Origin: Clostridia bacterium
GTDB lineage: Bacteria; Bacillota_A; Clostridia; Oscillospirales; CAG-272
Assembly: GCA_017462125.1 (NCBI GenBank)
Contig: JAFTRQ010000002.1
Location: forward strand, 1-20,076
Reading direction: 5' to 3'
DNA length: 20,076 nt
In this document: positions 7,122 to 13,298 of the stretch, piece by piece
How positions within the stretch are numbered: the stretch's first letter is position 1
How the letters are laid out: every line of letters starts with the position of its first letter
Position numbers and translations under genes: made by a program
Notes under the pieces: model-generated
The model's input: the letters and a program-made list of their open reading frames with translations, nothing else
Told to the model about the DNA's origin: nothing
Databases searched by the model: none

Positions 7122-8558
7122 TTAAGGCTCAACGATTACAGTAGCACCTGTTACAGTTACGAGATCTGCATATGCTGTTGCATCAGCGTCTACCCAAACA
7201 ACGTTTGTGGTGTCAGCTTCAACATTTGCGATATTAACGTTGCTTACAGTAATGTCAGCACCTGCAGCAGACTTTACAAGAACAGCTGCTTTCTTAGCAG
7301 TATTAAAGGTTGCGTTAGATACCTTCAATGTAACCAATTCGGGAGCAGATACATACTGCTCGTCGATCTTGATACCGCGTCCGGCACTGTTTACTGTCAA
7401 GCCGTTAATCTCAACAGTCTGTCCCTTTGCGGAAATCCACATAGCGTAATAGTCGTGGGTTTCGTTAATAGTAACATTATTGAGGATTACAGACTTACCG
7501 GCATTTGTAAATGCAATAGCCTTGTCGAAGGTAACATTCTCAATTACGTAATTACAATTTGCAAAGGTTACGTCATAAGAGTTCCATGTACCTGTAGCCT
7601 GAGAGCTAGTCATAGTACCATTCTTAATGTTGATAACCGCATCATCGTTCTTTGCACCGATTCCAGACCAGTAAGAAGTGGTAATATTCAGTTTCTTGCC
7701 GTTCAGATCAATATTAATATACTTGGTGCTTGCACCGCCAAGCTTATATTCACCGCTACCGCCGGTTTGCTGACCGAGAGTGTTAATGGGAAGATCAATA
7801 TCGTTAGCAAGGATTACATTAATGTTTTCCTTATCCTCGGTCAAAGCCGCTGCCAATTCCCCAGCAGTGCTAATAAGAGTGGGATACTCGGAATCGTCGT
7901 CATACTTATCGTCAAAGCTATCGCTCTCGTATGCAAGCTGTGTTGCAAGAACGTGAATATCAAATTCGCCTGCTGTTTGCTCCTGATACTCGTTGCCTGC
8001 ACTCTCCTGCATCTTCATTACGATGGAGAAGAAGCAAACCTCGCCAGCTTCCTTCAATTCGCCGGAAAGAATTGCATCACCGTTCAAAATTTCCTCGAGA
8101 GTACCTACAAGCTCAACCTTGTCTGCGTAGTAATCTCTGCCGTTAGCTGTATTGATAATCTCGCCGTACAGAACGTATACGTCGATTACCTCTGCCAACA
8201 TACCAACCTCGGTGGTGGGATGGAGAGATGCCTGCCACTTGAGAGCAAGATTGCCGTTGTTCTCGAGCTTAAGGTTTACAACCTCTGCATAACCGGGCTC
8301 CCAAATGATATCGCCACTGAAAAGAGGAGCGCTGGAATCTGTGATCTCCTCCTCAACGAGAGGATTGGTAAACAGATTCTCCATATCAATGGTTTCCTTG
8401 TAAAGCTTAACGTCGAGCTTGCCGGCTACGATCTTATTACCAGTGCTGGTAACCTCGTCCGTAAACCACGCAAACGTAGTACCAATGAGCATCGTGAAGC
8501 ACAGAAGCATAGACAGAACACTCATCAACAACGCGCGCTTTGTTGTTTTGTTAGTCAT
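7122..8558 (-). CDS. Secreted SipW-type signal-peptide protein with beta-helix body, phase-variable candidate
   Basis: The 478-residue protein starts with a long signal ending FAWFTDEVTSTGN, the hallmark of proteins cleaved by the SipW-type signal peptidase (TasA/camelysin-like). The N-terminal part (about 35-235) is the TasA-like beta domain (KLDVKLYK, LKLENNGN). From about 245 (ISTAGELAAAL, NINVILANDIDL) to the end the repeated short strands (INLNGKKL-like, VIENVTFDKA, VILNNVTINE, LKVSNATFN, ITVSNVNIAN) indicate a right-handed beta-helix of the pectin-lyase-like type. The ATG at 8558 has AGGAGG 8 nt upstream; a longer frame to 8618 has none. No signal peptidase or anchor gene adjoins it. 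No promoter is visible between the ATG and the inverted repeat at 8667, so expression should depend on the invertible promoter. Role: probably surface or fibre-like; ligand unknown. Confidence 0.85.
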   Translation of the reverse strand: MTNKTTKRALLMSVLSMLLCFTMLIGTTFAWFTDEVTSTGNKIVAGKLDVKLYKETIDMENLFTNPLVEEEITDSSAPLFSGDIIWEPGYAEVVNLKLENNGNLALKWQASLHPTTEVGMLAEVIDVYVLYGEIINTANGRDYYADKVELVGTLEEILNGDAILSGELKEAGEVCFFSIVMKMQESAGNEYQEQTAGEFDIHVLATQLAYESDSFDDKYDDDSEYPTLISTAGELAAALTEDKENINVILANDIDLPINTLGQQTGGSGEYKLGGASTKYINIDLNGKKLNITTSYWSGIGAKNDDAVINIKNGTMTSSQATGTWNSYDVTFANCNYVIENVTFDKAIAFTNAGKSVILNNVTINETHDYYAMWISAKGQTVEINGLTVNSAGRGIKIDEQYVSAPELVTLKVSNATFNTAKKAAVLVKSAAGADITVSNVNIANVEADTTNVVWVDADATAYADLVTVTGATVIVEP

Positions 8559-8666
8559 TTGTATTACCTCCTTTTGGTTTATTTTGTTAAGACTAACCGT
8601 ATTCGGGAATCTTCTCAAATTACATCAATCAAGACATTAGCCGTCTCGGTTGCGACGAAACACGGT

Positions 8667-8693
8667 AAACAACGTAATGTCTATTATGTTGTA
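8667..8693 (+). repeat. Left inverted repeat of the promoter switch (IR-L)
   Basis: This 27-bp sequence is the exact reverse complement of 8916-8942. Internally it is a near-palindrome: ACAACGTAAT (8669-8678), a 4-nt centre GTCT, and ATTATGTTGT (8683-8692), with one mismatch between the arms. This is the layout expected for a tyrosine-recombinase core site with two binding arms and a crossover spacer. It lies 108 nt upstream of the surface-protein start codon. Confidence 0.95.
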
Positions 8694-8740
8694 AAAAAAA
8701 GCAGTAAAAACGTCGTATCAATATCGGGCAGGCGGCACGC

Positions 8741-8820
8741 AAAAAAATAAGCATCACAAGAAAACCTTTTTTACTTTTTTTACAAAAAAGAAGTTAAAAG
8801 GTCTTTTTCGTGATGCTTTT
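8741..8820 (-). terminator. Terminator hairpin inside the invertible segment
   Basis: Arms AAGCATCAC (8749-8757) and GTGATGCTT (8810-8818) with an inner stem ACCTTTT/AAAAGGT (8764-8770/8796-8802). On the minus strand it is followed by ATTTTTTTG, a strong U-tract; on the plus strand only TTTTG follows. In the present orientation it would stop read-through from the recombinase gene into the surface gene. Confidence 0.75.
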
Positions 8821-8853
8821 GAAAAAAATTGAAGACTTTTTTTCGGAAAACTA

Positions 8854-8882
8854 TTGCATTTGTATTTTAATCGTGATATAAT
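8854..8882 (+). promoter_or_regulatory. Promoter carried by the invertible segment
   Basis: -35 TTGCAT (8854-8859), 17-nt spacer, -10 TATAAT (8877-8882), followed about 30 nt later by IR-R. In this orientation the transcript would start near 8889, cross IR-R and meet the terminator at 8944-8965. Confidence 0.85.
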
Positions 8883-8915
8883 GAAATATGTATATCGGGT
8901 TTATTTCCCCCAAAG

Positions 8916-8942
8916 TACAACATAATAGACATTACGTTGTTT
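8916..8942 (-). repeat. Right inverted repeat of the promoter switch (IR-R)
   Basis: Exact reverse complement of 8667-8693 over 27 bp; the match ends on both sides immediately outside these limits. It is 36 bp from the recombinase stop codon. Confidence 0.95.
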
Positions 8943-8943
8943 T

Positions 8944-8965
8944 CGGTGCCTCGGCACCGTTTTTT
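8944..8965 (+). terminator. Terminator facing the outward promoter
   Basis: CGGTGC (8944-8949), loop CTCG, GCACCG (8954-8959), then TTTTTT. It begins 2 nt after IR-R and lies outside the invertible segment, so it would always end transcripts from the promoter in the OFF orientation and prevent antisense transcription into the recombinase gene. Confidence 0.9.
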
Positions 8966-8978
8966 CTTTTTATGAAGT

Positions 8979-9818
8979 CTACATAATTAAGTGTAGATTT
9001 TCCATACGCCGCCTATGTTCCGCCCCTGTTGTGACGATATAAATGCGGGTGGTGTTGATATTGCTATGCCCCAGAATATCCGCAAGCTTAGCAATGTCCT
9101 TTTCCAAGTTATAGAACGTTCTGGCAAACAGATGCCGCAGGTTATGTGGGAAAACCTTTTCACGAGGCACTCCTGCCACATCGCAAAGCTTTTTCATTTC
9201 TCTCCAGATATTACTGCGATCCATAGGCTTCCTACCTCTGGTTACAAAGATTGGACCGAAAAATATCCGTTGTGCCGCGGCGTATTTCAACAAACGCTTC
9301 CGTAAAGTGGGAATGATGAAAACCGTGCGCGTTTTGCCCTTGCATCTCACCTTCACCTCGCCAAGGGTCACAGATTCCACCGTTACAAACGGCAGCTCAC
9401 TGATACGAATTCCCGTTCCGCAAACCGTTTGCAATAGCATAGACATTCTTTGGTTTCCCGCTCTTTGCGCCGCCTCCACGAGCTTGAAATATTCCCGCCG
9501 TGTCAGTTCTCGCGCCTCCGAACAATATGCCTGCCTCTGCATTTTGAATTGTTTGACACACAAATCTCCCCTGTTGCAAAAATGCAGGTATACATTCAGC
9601 GCAGCAAGCATCGAATTGGCACTACTGATGGCATACCTTCTCCCAAGCTCCTCTTTATACTGTAAAATTTTTTCGCGATCTGCCGCCTCGCCGCAGAGGT
9701 ACTCTTCAAACCGCCGCAGATCCCGCAAATATTTTTCCACAGTAGCGCGACTTTTTTCTGCACGCAACAGAGATTGCTCAAATGCGGCAAGTGATATCGG
9801 ATTAAGTGTAGTTTCCAT
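8979..9818 (-). CDS. Tyrosine recombinase, likely DNA invertase of the adjacent promoter switch
   Basis: The 279-residue protein has a SAM-like core-binding N-terminal domain (about 8-95, ATVEKYLRDLRRFEEYL) and a complete catalytic domain: Arg138 (GTGIRISEL), Lys162, His225 and Arg228 (HNLRH), His251 (LGHSNINTTR) and Tyr260. It lacks the arm-binding domain of phage integrases and matches the size of solitary inverting recombinases. The ATG at 9818 has GAGAGGT 7 nt upstream. No excisionase or other mobile genes adjoin it, whereas a pair of perfect inverted repeats lies 36 bp downstream, so inversion of 8694-8915 is the natural function. It could alternatively serve several invertible loci in the genome. 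Confidence 0.9.
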   Translation of the reverse strand: METTLNPISLAAFEQSLLRAEKSRATVEKYLRDLRRFEEYLCGEAADREKILQYKEELGRRYAISSANSMLAALNVYLHFCNRGDLCVKQFKMQRQAYCSEARELTRREYFKLVEAAQRAGNQRMSMLLQTVCGTGIRISELPFVTVESVTLGEVKVRCKGKTRTVFIIPTLRKRLLKYAAAQRIFFGPIFVTRGRKPMDRSNIWREMKKLCDVAGVPREKVFPHNLRHLFARTFYNLEKDIAKLADILGHSNINTTRIYIVTTGAEHRRRMENLHLIM

Positions 9819-9866
9819 TTCATTTACCTCTCTTGTTCATCATATCGTATCTTTTTGTATTCTCGG

Positions 9867-9913
9867 CAAAAAAGCGGCGACGTATTCCCGTGTGTGAAAT
9901 ACGTCACCGCTTT
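9867..9913 (-). terminator. Terminator of the hydrolase-nitroreductase operon
   Basis: A 16-position stem with one mismatch, 9871-9886 (AAAGCGGCGACGTATT) against 9898-9913, is followed on the minus strand by a run of six U. It separates the nitroreductase gene from the recombinase gene. Confidence 0.85.
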
Positions 9914-9953
9914 TCATTATAAATATTAAGATTTGATGCTTGCTGCATTGCAG

Positions 9954-10481
9954 TCAGCGCTCGCTTATAAGCTCCTCTGCCGTCTTCCTTTTCTTTACTC
10001 TCAACCTATCGTCCTCCGCCGCATAACCGAGCGTGATCACAAGACGGACAGGCTTGCTCAGCGAACAGATCTCACGGATCTTTTCATCGTCGAACCATCC
10101 GAGTATGCAGGAGCCGAGCCCTTGCGCAGCCGCCTCTGCGGTGATATATGCAGTTGCGATGCCGATGTCTATGGATCGGTAGTCGTTTCCTTTGACTCTT
10201 GCGCCGAATGCCGCCGAGGCTACGTAGTCCTCCTCGGAGATCACAAGCAGGATCGGTGCGTCTGCAGCGAATTTGTTCATTCCCATACCTGTAACACGGG
10301 ATGCCACGGCCTTGGCAATCTCTCCGCGACAGACTGTGATATGATAGGGCTGTCCGTTGCACGCGGACGGTGCAAGGCGTGCCGCCTCCAGAACAGCGTT
10401 CAGCTTTTCTTGCTCAACCTCCTTGCTCGCGTCGTATTTTCTGCAGGATTGCCGTGTCTTTGCGATACTTAAAAAATCCAT
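9954..10481 (-). CDS. Nitroreductase-family FMN oxidoreductase
   Basis: The 175-residue protein belongs to the nitroreductase fold: RQSCRKYD at 10-17 (FMN phosphate-binding N terminus), LEAARLAPSACNGQPYHITV, a central helix region DIGIATAYITAEAAAQGLGSC, and the C-terminal VITLGYAAED. Family members transfer electrons from NAD(P)H through FMN to nitro, quinone or similar acceptors; the physiological substrate is not readable. The ATG at 10481 has GGAGGG 5 nt upstream and starts MDFLSIAKTRQS; a start at 10499 would overlap the preceding gene. It is the last gene of a three-gene operon. Confidence 0.88.
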   Translation of the reverse strand: MDFLSIAKTRQSCRKYDASKEVEQEKLNAVLEAARLAPSACNGQPYHITVCRGEIAKAVASRVTGMGMNKFAADAPILLVISEEDYVASAAFGARVKGNDYRSIDIGIATAYITAEAAAQGLGSCILGWFDDEKIREICSLSKPVRLVITLGYAAEDDRLRVKKRKTAEELISER

Positions 10482-10498
10482 TTTTCCCTCCGTATGCA

Positions 10499-10669
10499 TT
10501 ATGTGTTTTCCTCGATCTGCTTTGCAAGCTCCTCCATACCCATCAACACCACAAGGTCGCCATAGCTCTTGTTATATTGCGCCTTTGTAATAGCCCCGTT
10601 GGCGAGAAAGATATCAAGTGTCTTTTTTTGTTCTAAAAAGAGTGCTTTTTTCTTTTCGTCTGCTGTCAT
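10499..10669 (-). CDS. 56-residue small protein between hydrolase and nitroreductase
   Basis: This ORF reads MTADEKKKALFLEQKKTLDI and so on, ending MEELAKQIEENT. It is lysine-rich with two predicted helices and a central segment LANGAITKAQYNKSYGDLVVLMGM. That segment recalls short SHOCT-like proteins of Clostridia in which a helical Gxx(T/S)xxQYxKS motif recurs, but this is recollection only. SD GAGGTAA lies just before the ATG. It starts 16 nt after the hydrolase gene and ends 17 nt before the nitroreductase ATG, spacing that supports a real operon member. Function unknown. Confidence 0.75.
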   Translation of the reverse strand: MTADEKKKALFLEQKKTLDIFLANGAITKAQYNKSYGDLVVLMGMEELAKQIEENT

Positions 10670-10685
10670 AAGTTACCTCATACGC

Positions 10686-11429
10686 TCATTGAATTTTTGC
10701 AACGAATGCCTTGAAATCTTCTTTTAAAGCTTTGTAGTCTGCCTCATCATAGTAGTAATGCCGCGAGTTCTTCAGCTTTACCACCTTTACGCTTCTGCAC
10801 TTGCGCAAATAACGCTCCGATTTGACAGATACCATTTCATCCTTTTGTGATTGGTAAGCAGTGCAGGGAACACTTAACGATTCCAGCATCCCCCGAACGC
10901 TTCGGATCTTCGCAAATAACTCCAAATATCGCGGTATCCATCCGATATAATGAAAAACGTTTTTGTCGGGAGCGATACCGTAGCATTTTTTAGCTGCCAT
11001 TCCAACCGCATCCTCAGGATCGATCCGATCACGGTATACCTTGTAGGAGTTGATTGCCATCTGTGGCTTGATAAATAGCTTGAGCGGTGCCGCCAAGAGG
11101 AATAAACCCTTGATTTCCCGATGATATATCGCTTTCTCTATCGACAGCAAGGCTCCCATCGAATGGGCAACAAGGTATATGTTGGTGTGGTCCTGCGCAA
11201 GATGCGTGATCGCGTCCTCTACCTGAGCTTCCCATTCATTCATTGACGTGTGTGAAAAATCCCTCACTTGCTTTCCGTGACCTGTTAACAGCAGATTCCA
11301 AACCGATACCGTATCGGGCACGGTAGAGATAAAGTCGGAAAAATGATTCGGAGTACCAACGATTCCGTGTATAAATAAAATTGCGCAGTCTGCATTCGGT
11401 ACAAACCGCTTGTATTCTTGATGCTCCAT
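10686..11429 (-). CDS. Alpha/beta hydrolase, carboxylesterase/monoacylglycerol-lipase-like
   Basis: The 247-residue protein has the alpha/beta-hydrolase signatures: oxyanion-hole IHGIVGTP near the N terminus, nucleophile elbow AHSMGAL, an Asp in SQKDEMVS and a His in NSRHYYYDE as the rest of the triad. This arrangement fits the esterase/MGL group acting on short-chain or glycerol esters; the substrate cannot be told. A longer frame starts at 11471, but that start overlaps the -10 element, while the ATG at 11429 has AGGTGG 4 nt upstream. It is first in the operon with the 56-residue protein and the nitroreductase. Confidence 0.88.
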   Translation of the reverse strand: MEHQEYKRFVPNADCAILFIHGIVGTPNHFSDFISTVPDTVSVWNLLLTGHGKQVRDFSHTSMNEWEAQVEDAITHLAQDHTNIYLVAHSMGALLSIEKAIYHREIKGLFLLAAPLKLFIKPQMAINSYKVYRDRIDPEDAVGMAAKKCYGIAPDKNVFHYIGWIPRYLELFAKIRSVRGMLESLSVPCTAYQSQKDEMVSVKSERYLRKCRSVKVVKLKNSRHYYYDEADYKALKEDFKAFVAKIQ

Positions 11430-11471
11430 TTTACCACCTGCCTTACCGTAGTCTGTATTGCTGTCAATCAT

Positions 11472-11500
11472 AGTATATCACAGCTTTTTCGATAATGCAA
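11472..11500 (-). promoter_or_regulatory. Promoter of the hydrolase operon
   Basis: On the minus strand: -35 TTGCAT (11495-11500), 17-nt spacer, -10 TATACT (11472-11477), about 40 nt before the start codon. Confidence 0.75.
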
Positions 11501-11571
11501 GTGATTGAAAGAGATTTTATTTGCATAGCAGGTTTTTTGATGGCTTTCTCCGCCATTTTAAAAAATAACTA

Positions 11572-11600
11572 TTGACAATCTGTTAAAAATGTGCTATAAT
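11572..11600 (+). promoter_or_regulatory. Perfect consensus promoter of the tRNA-Ser locus
   Basis: TTGACA (11572-11577), 17-nt spacer, TATAAT (11595-11600). It lies 39 nt before the first tRNA-Ser 5'-half copy and about 500 nt before the intact tRNA, and no other strong promoter was seen in between. Its strength is what a stable-RNA gene would have. Confidence 0.85.
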
Positions 11601-11638
11601 ACTTAAGCGTTTGAAAGCGAAGCTTTGCTTATATGTAC

Positions 11639-11698
11639 GGAGGCATATCGAAGCGGTCATAACGAGGCGGTCTTGAAAACCCGCCCGTAGCAGTCTCC
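11639..11698 (+). pseudogene. Partial tRNA-Ser(TGA) copy A (5' half)
   Basis: Positions 11639-11681 match bases 1-43 of the intact tRNA-Ser with two differences, both in the acceptor arm (CA for GT at 11644-11645). The D arm, anticodon stem and anticodon loop are present; then the match stops, and the variable and T arms are absent. A short GTCTCC at 11693-11698 can pair with GGAGGC at 11639-11644, so a reduced tRNA-like fold remains possible. Confidence 0.8.
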
Positions 11699-11820
11699 TT
11701 TGTCCCCTCAAAAACCCTTGTATTATAAGGTTTTTCGGCATTTTCTAAAATACAAAAATTTCATAGTTCTCTCGCGAAATTCTCTCCAAAATGCAGAGCA
11801 TTTCGCTAAAGATAACCTAC

Positions 11821-11860
11821 GGAGGGTTATCGAAGTGGTCATAACGAGGCGGTCTTGAAA
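11821..11860 (+). pseudogene. Partial tRNA-Ser(TGA) copy B (5' half)
   Basis: Forty bases match the start of the intact tRNA with a single difference (T at 11836). The match ends exactly at the end of the anticodon loop (CTTGAAA), after which unrelated sequence follows. Confidence 0.85.
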
Positions 11861-12013
11861 TTTCAGTCTGCCGCGCGATGATGCAAGATGGAGAACTCCA
11901 AAAGAGGTTCAAAACACGCCGTTTTCAAGACGGTAAAATACTTGCCCAAAAAGATCTCTATCGAGAATTCTAAAGGCGAGAAAAACACAGAAAAAGCACA
12001 ATTAAATAGTCTA

Positions 12014-12094
12014 CACGGAGGGTTATATCGGCTTCGCCGATGAACCACGCAGCGGATTCGGCTGACGCCGAGCCGCTTCTCAAACCTCTCCGTG
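12014..12094 (+). repeat. Three-way-junction palindrome beginning with tRNA-Ser acceptor sequence
   Basis: An outer stem pairs CACGGAGGGTT (12014-12024) with AACCTCTCCGTG (12083-12094), one bulge. Inside are two hairpins: TCGGC/GCCGA (12028-12032/12036-12040) and AGCGG..TCGGC/GCCGA.CCGCT (12051-12062/12067-12077). The first bases copy the acceptor end of the tRNA-Ser that starts 10 nt further on. It may be a small palindromic repeat unit or a tRNA-derived structure. Confidence 0.6.
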
Positions 12095-12103
12095 CTATCA
12101 CAC

Positions 12104-12194
12104 GGAGGGTTATCGAAGCGGTCATAACGAGGCGGTCTTGAAAACCGTTTGGGGCTCAAACCCCACGTGGGTTCGAATCCCACACCCTCCGCCA
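12104..12194 (+). tRNA. tRNA-Ser (anticodon TGA), CCA encoded
   Basis: The acceptor stem GGAGGGT (12104-12110) pairs with ACCCTCC (12184-12190), followed by discriminator G and encoded CCA (12192-12194). The D stem is TCG/CGA, and the anticodon stem GCGGT/ACCGT holds loop CTTGAAA with anticodon TGA at 12139-12141. A long variable arm GGGGCTCAAACCCC marks a class II serine tRNA, and the T arm is GTGGGTTCGAATCCCAC. It reads UCA/UCN codons. The 3' half is the probable attachment site of the mobile element to the right. Confidence 0.97.
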
Positions 12195-12195
12195 T

Positions 12196-12234
12196 AACTC
12201 CTCGAAAATCGTACGTTTTCAAGGAGTTTTTTTA
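12196..12234 (+). terminator. tRNA-Ser terminator
   Basis: AACTCCT (12196-12202) pairs with AGGAGTT (12222-12228), with an inner GAAAA/TTTTC stem, followed by a T-tract. It begins 2 nt after the tRNA CCA. Confidence 0.85.
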
Positions 12235-12243
12235 CTATTAATG

Positions 12244-12272
12244 TCGACATTGTTCGTGTTTTATGGTATAAT
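12244..12272 (+). promoter_or_regulatory. Promoter of the HEPN-like gene
   Basis: -35 TCGACA (12244-12249), 17-nt spacer, -10 TATAAT (12267-12272), 30 nt before the ATG at 12303. Confidence 0.65.
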
Positions 12273-12302
12273 TATTGCATCAAACCTTGGAGGTATAGCA
12301 TT

Positions 12303-13244
12303 ATGGCTGACTTGTTTTTTCGAGCATCGGAAGATGCATTAGATAACATAACCGCTGCATTTGATATTTCTCATCCTTTGAGAGCCAGTTTTCGATACAC
12401 GAGAAAAGTATTGAACGAACTCAATCCCGACCCAAACAATGTTAACTCCGAATTGTGTAACGAAACGATCAACGATGACGGATATGTGCACGGTGTGAAT
12501 TATAAGAGGGCATTTTTTGATACATCCTTTGAAGATCAAGAAGAAAAATTAGCATGGTTTCTTTTAAACAATCTGTTTGCTATACATGAAGGTTGGGTAG
12601 AACGCGTCTATTCGGAAATTTTTGATGGGACTGGGTATAGCAGGTATACTTTTTCAAAGAACCTTGAGTGTGATAATATATCTTCTAAGTTTTCTTCGTA
12701 TTTTACACCGCCAAGCAAGGAATCTCAAATTCTTTGCACATCATTCTATCCAGTGTATGAAGCAAAAGCCTCATTAGATTTTTCAAAAATTGATAATTAT
12801 ATGCTTTGTTATAGGTATTTCAAGGAAGCAAGAAATTGTTATATGCATAGAAATTTCATTGCATCTCAAAATTTGATAGATAGCTATACTGCGTTTCAAG
12901 CGGTGTCTGCCACTACAGATTTGGATATTGAAGAAGCATTAGTAACTATTACACCTCTCCTTGGACAACCAGTAAAATTAAGCATGCGAGGTGTTATTGG
13001 TTTTTCTCAAATTATAAAGAGAATAATAGTTATTTCAGATGCGAAATTGCTTCGTAATAAGGCTGCTGAAAAGGAAATATTGTTAAGAAAACCTAATAAT
13101 TGGAATTGTAGTACATTAAGCAGTAGACAGGAACGAGTAAAGGCGCAATTGACTCAATATTGGAACAAAGCAGGACTTTTGAAGCCCACATATACAGAAG
13201 ATTTAAAAAATCATTTAATTTCCATTGGTATTTTTACTCGATAA
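12303..13244 (+). CDS. Uncharacterised protein with HEPN-like Rx4H motif
   Basis: The 313-residue protein is not assigned to a family with confidence. Residues 170-185 read YRYFKEARNCYMHRNF, containing R177-N178-x3-H182, the (R)N..xH arrangement typical of HEPN ribonuclease active sites, embedded in helical surroundings. HEPN proteins are common RNA-cleaving toxins and phage-defence effectors. The gene is visibly more AT-rich than its neighbours, has its own promoter and terminator, and lies alone between the tRNA-Ser and the element core, the usual place for cargo. SD GGAGG lies 9 nt before the ATG. No partner antitoxin gene is seen. Other readings, such as an unrelated helical protein with a chance motif, remain possible. 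Confidence 0.75.
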   Translation: MADLFFRASEDALDNITAAFDISHPLRASFRYTRKVLNELNPDPNNVNSELCNETINDDGYVHGVNYKRAFFDTSFEDQEEKLAWFLLNNLFAIHEGWVERVYSEIFDGTGYSRYTFSKNLECDNISSKFSSYFTPPSKESQILCTSFYPVYEAKASLDFSKIDNYMLCYRYFKEARNCYMHRNFIASQNLIDSYTAFQAVSATTDLDIEEALVTITPLLGQPVKLSMRGVIGFSQIIKRIIVISDAKLLRNKAAEKEILLRKPNNWNCSTLSSRQERVKAQLTQYWNKAGLLKPTYTEDLKNHLISIGIFTR

Positions 13245-13298
13245 TTAATGTAAAAAACATATATCCATATGCCGTTATTATACTGTTAAATTGGATTC

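Larger units (their letters stand above)
8694..8915. promoter_or_regulatory. 222-bp invertible promoter segment (inverton), present in OFF orientation
   Basis: The segment is bounded by perfect 27-bp inverted repeats and lies between a promoterless surface gene and a tyrosine recombinase gene. It contains a hairpin terminator (8749-8818) and one good promoter (8854-8882) that points right, away from the surface gene. Reversing the segment would place the same promoter just outside IR-L pointing at the ATG at 8558, with a leader of roughly 160-170 nt and no terminator in between. What is seen: repeats, promoter, terminators, recombinase. What is inferred: inversion and its effect. Confidence 0.85.

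Noticed and set aside
7110..8750. A 546-codon plus-strand open frame opposite the SipW-type gene
   Set aside because: It is antisense to a well-supported secreted protein, has no SD or protein-like composition, and runs across IR-L; it results from codon bias of the minus-strand gene.
11863..12222. A minus-strand frame reading MAEGVGFEPTWGLSPKRFS
   Set aside because: This is the well-known false protein produced by translating the complement of a serine tRNA; it covers the intact tRNA-Ser.
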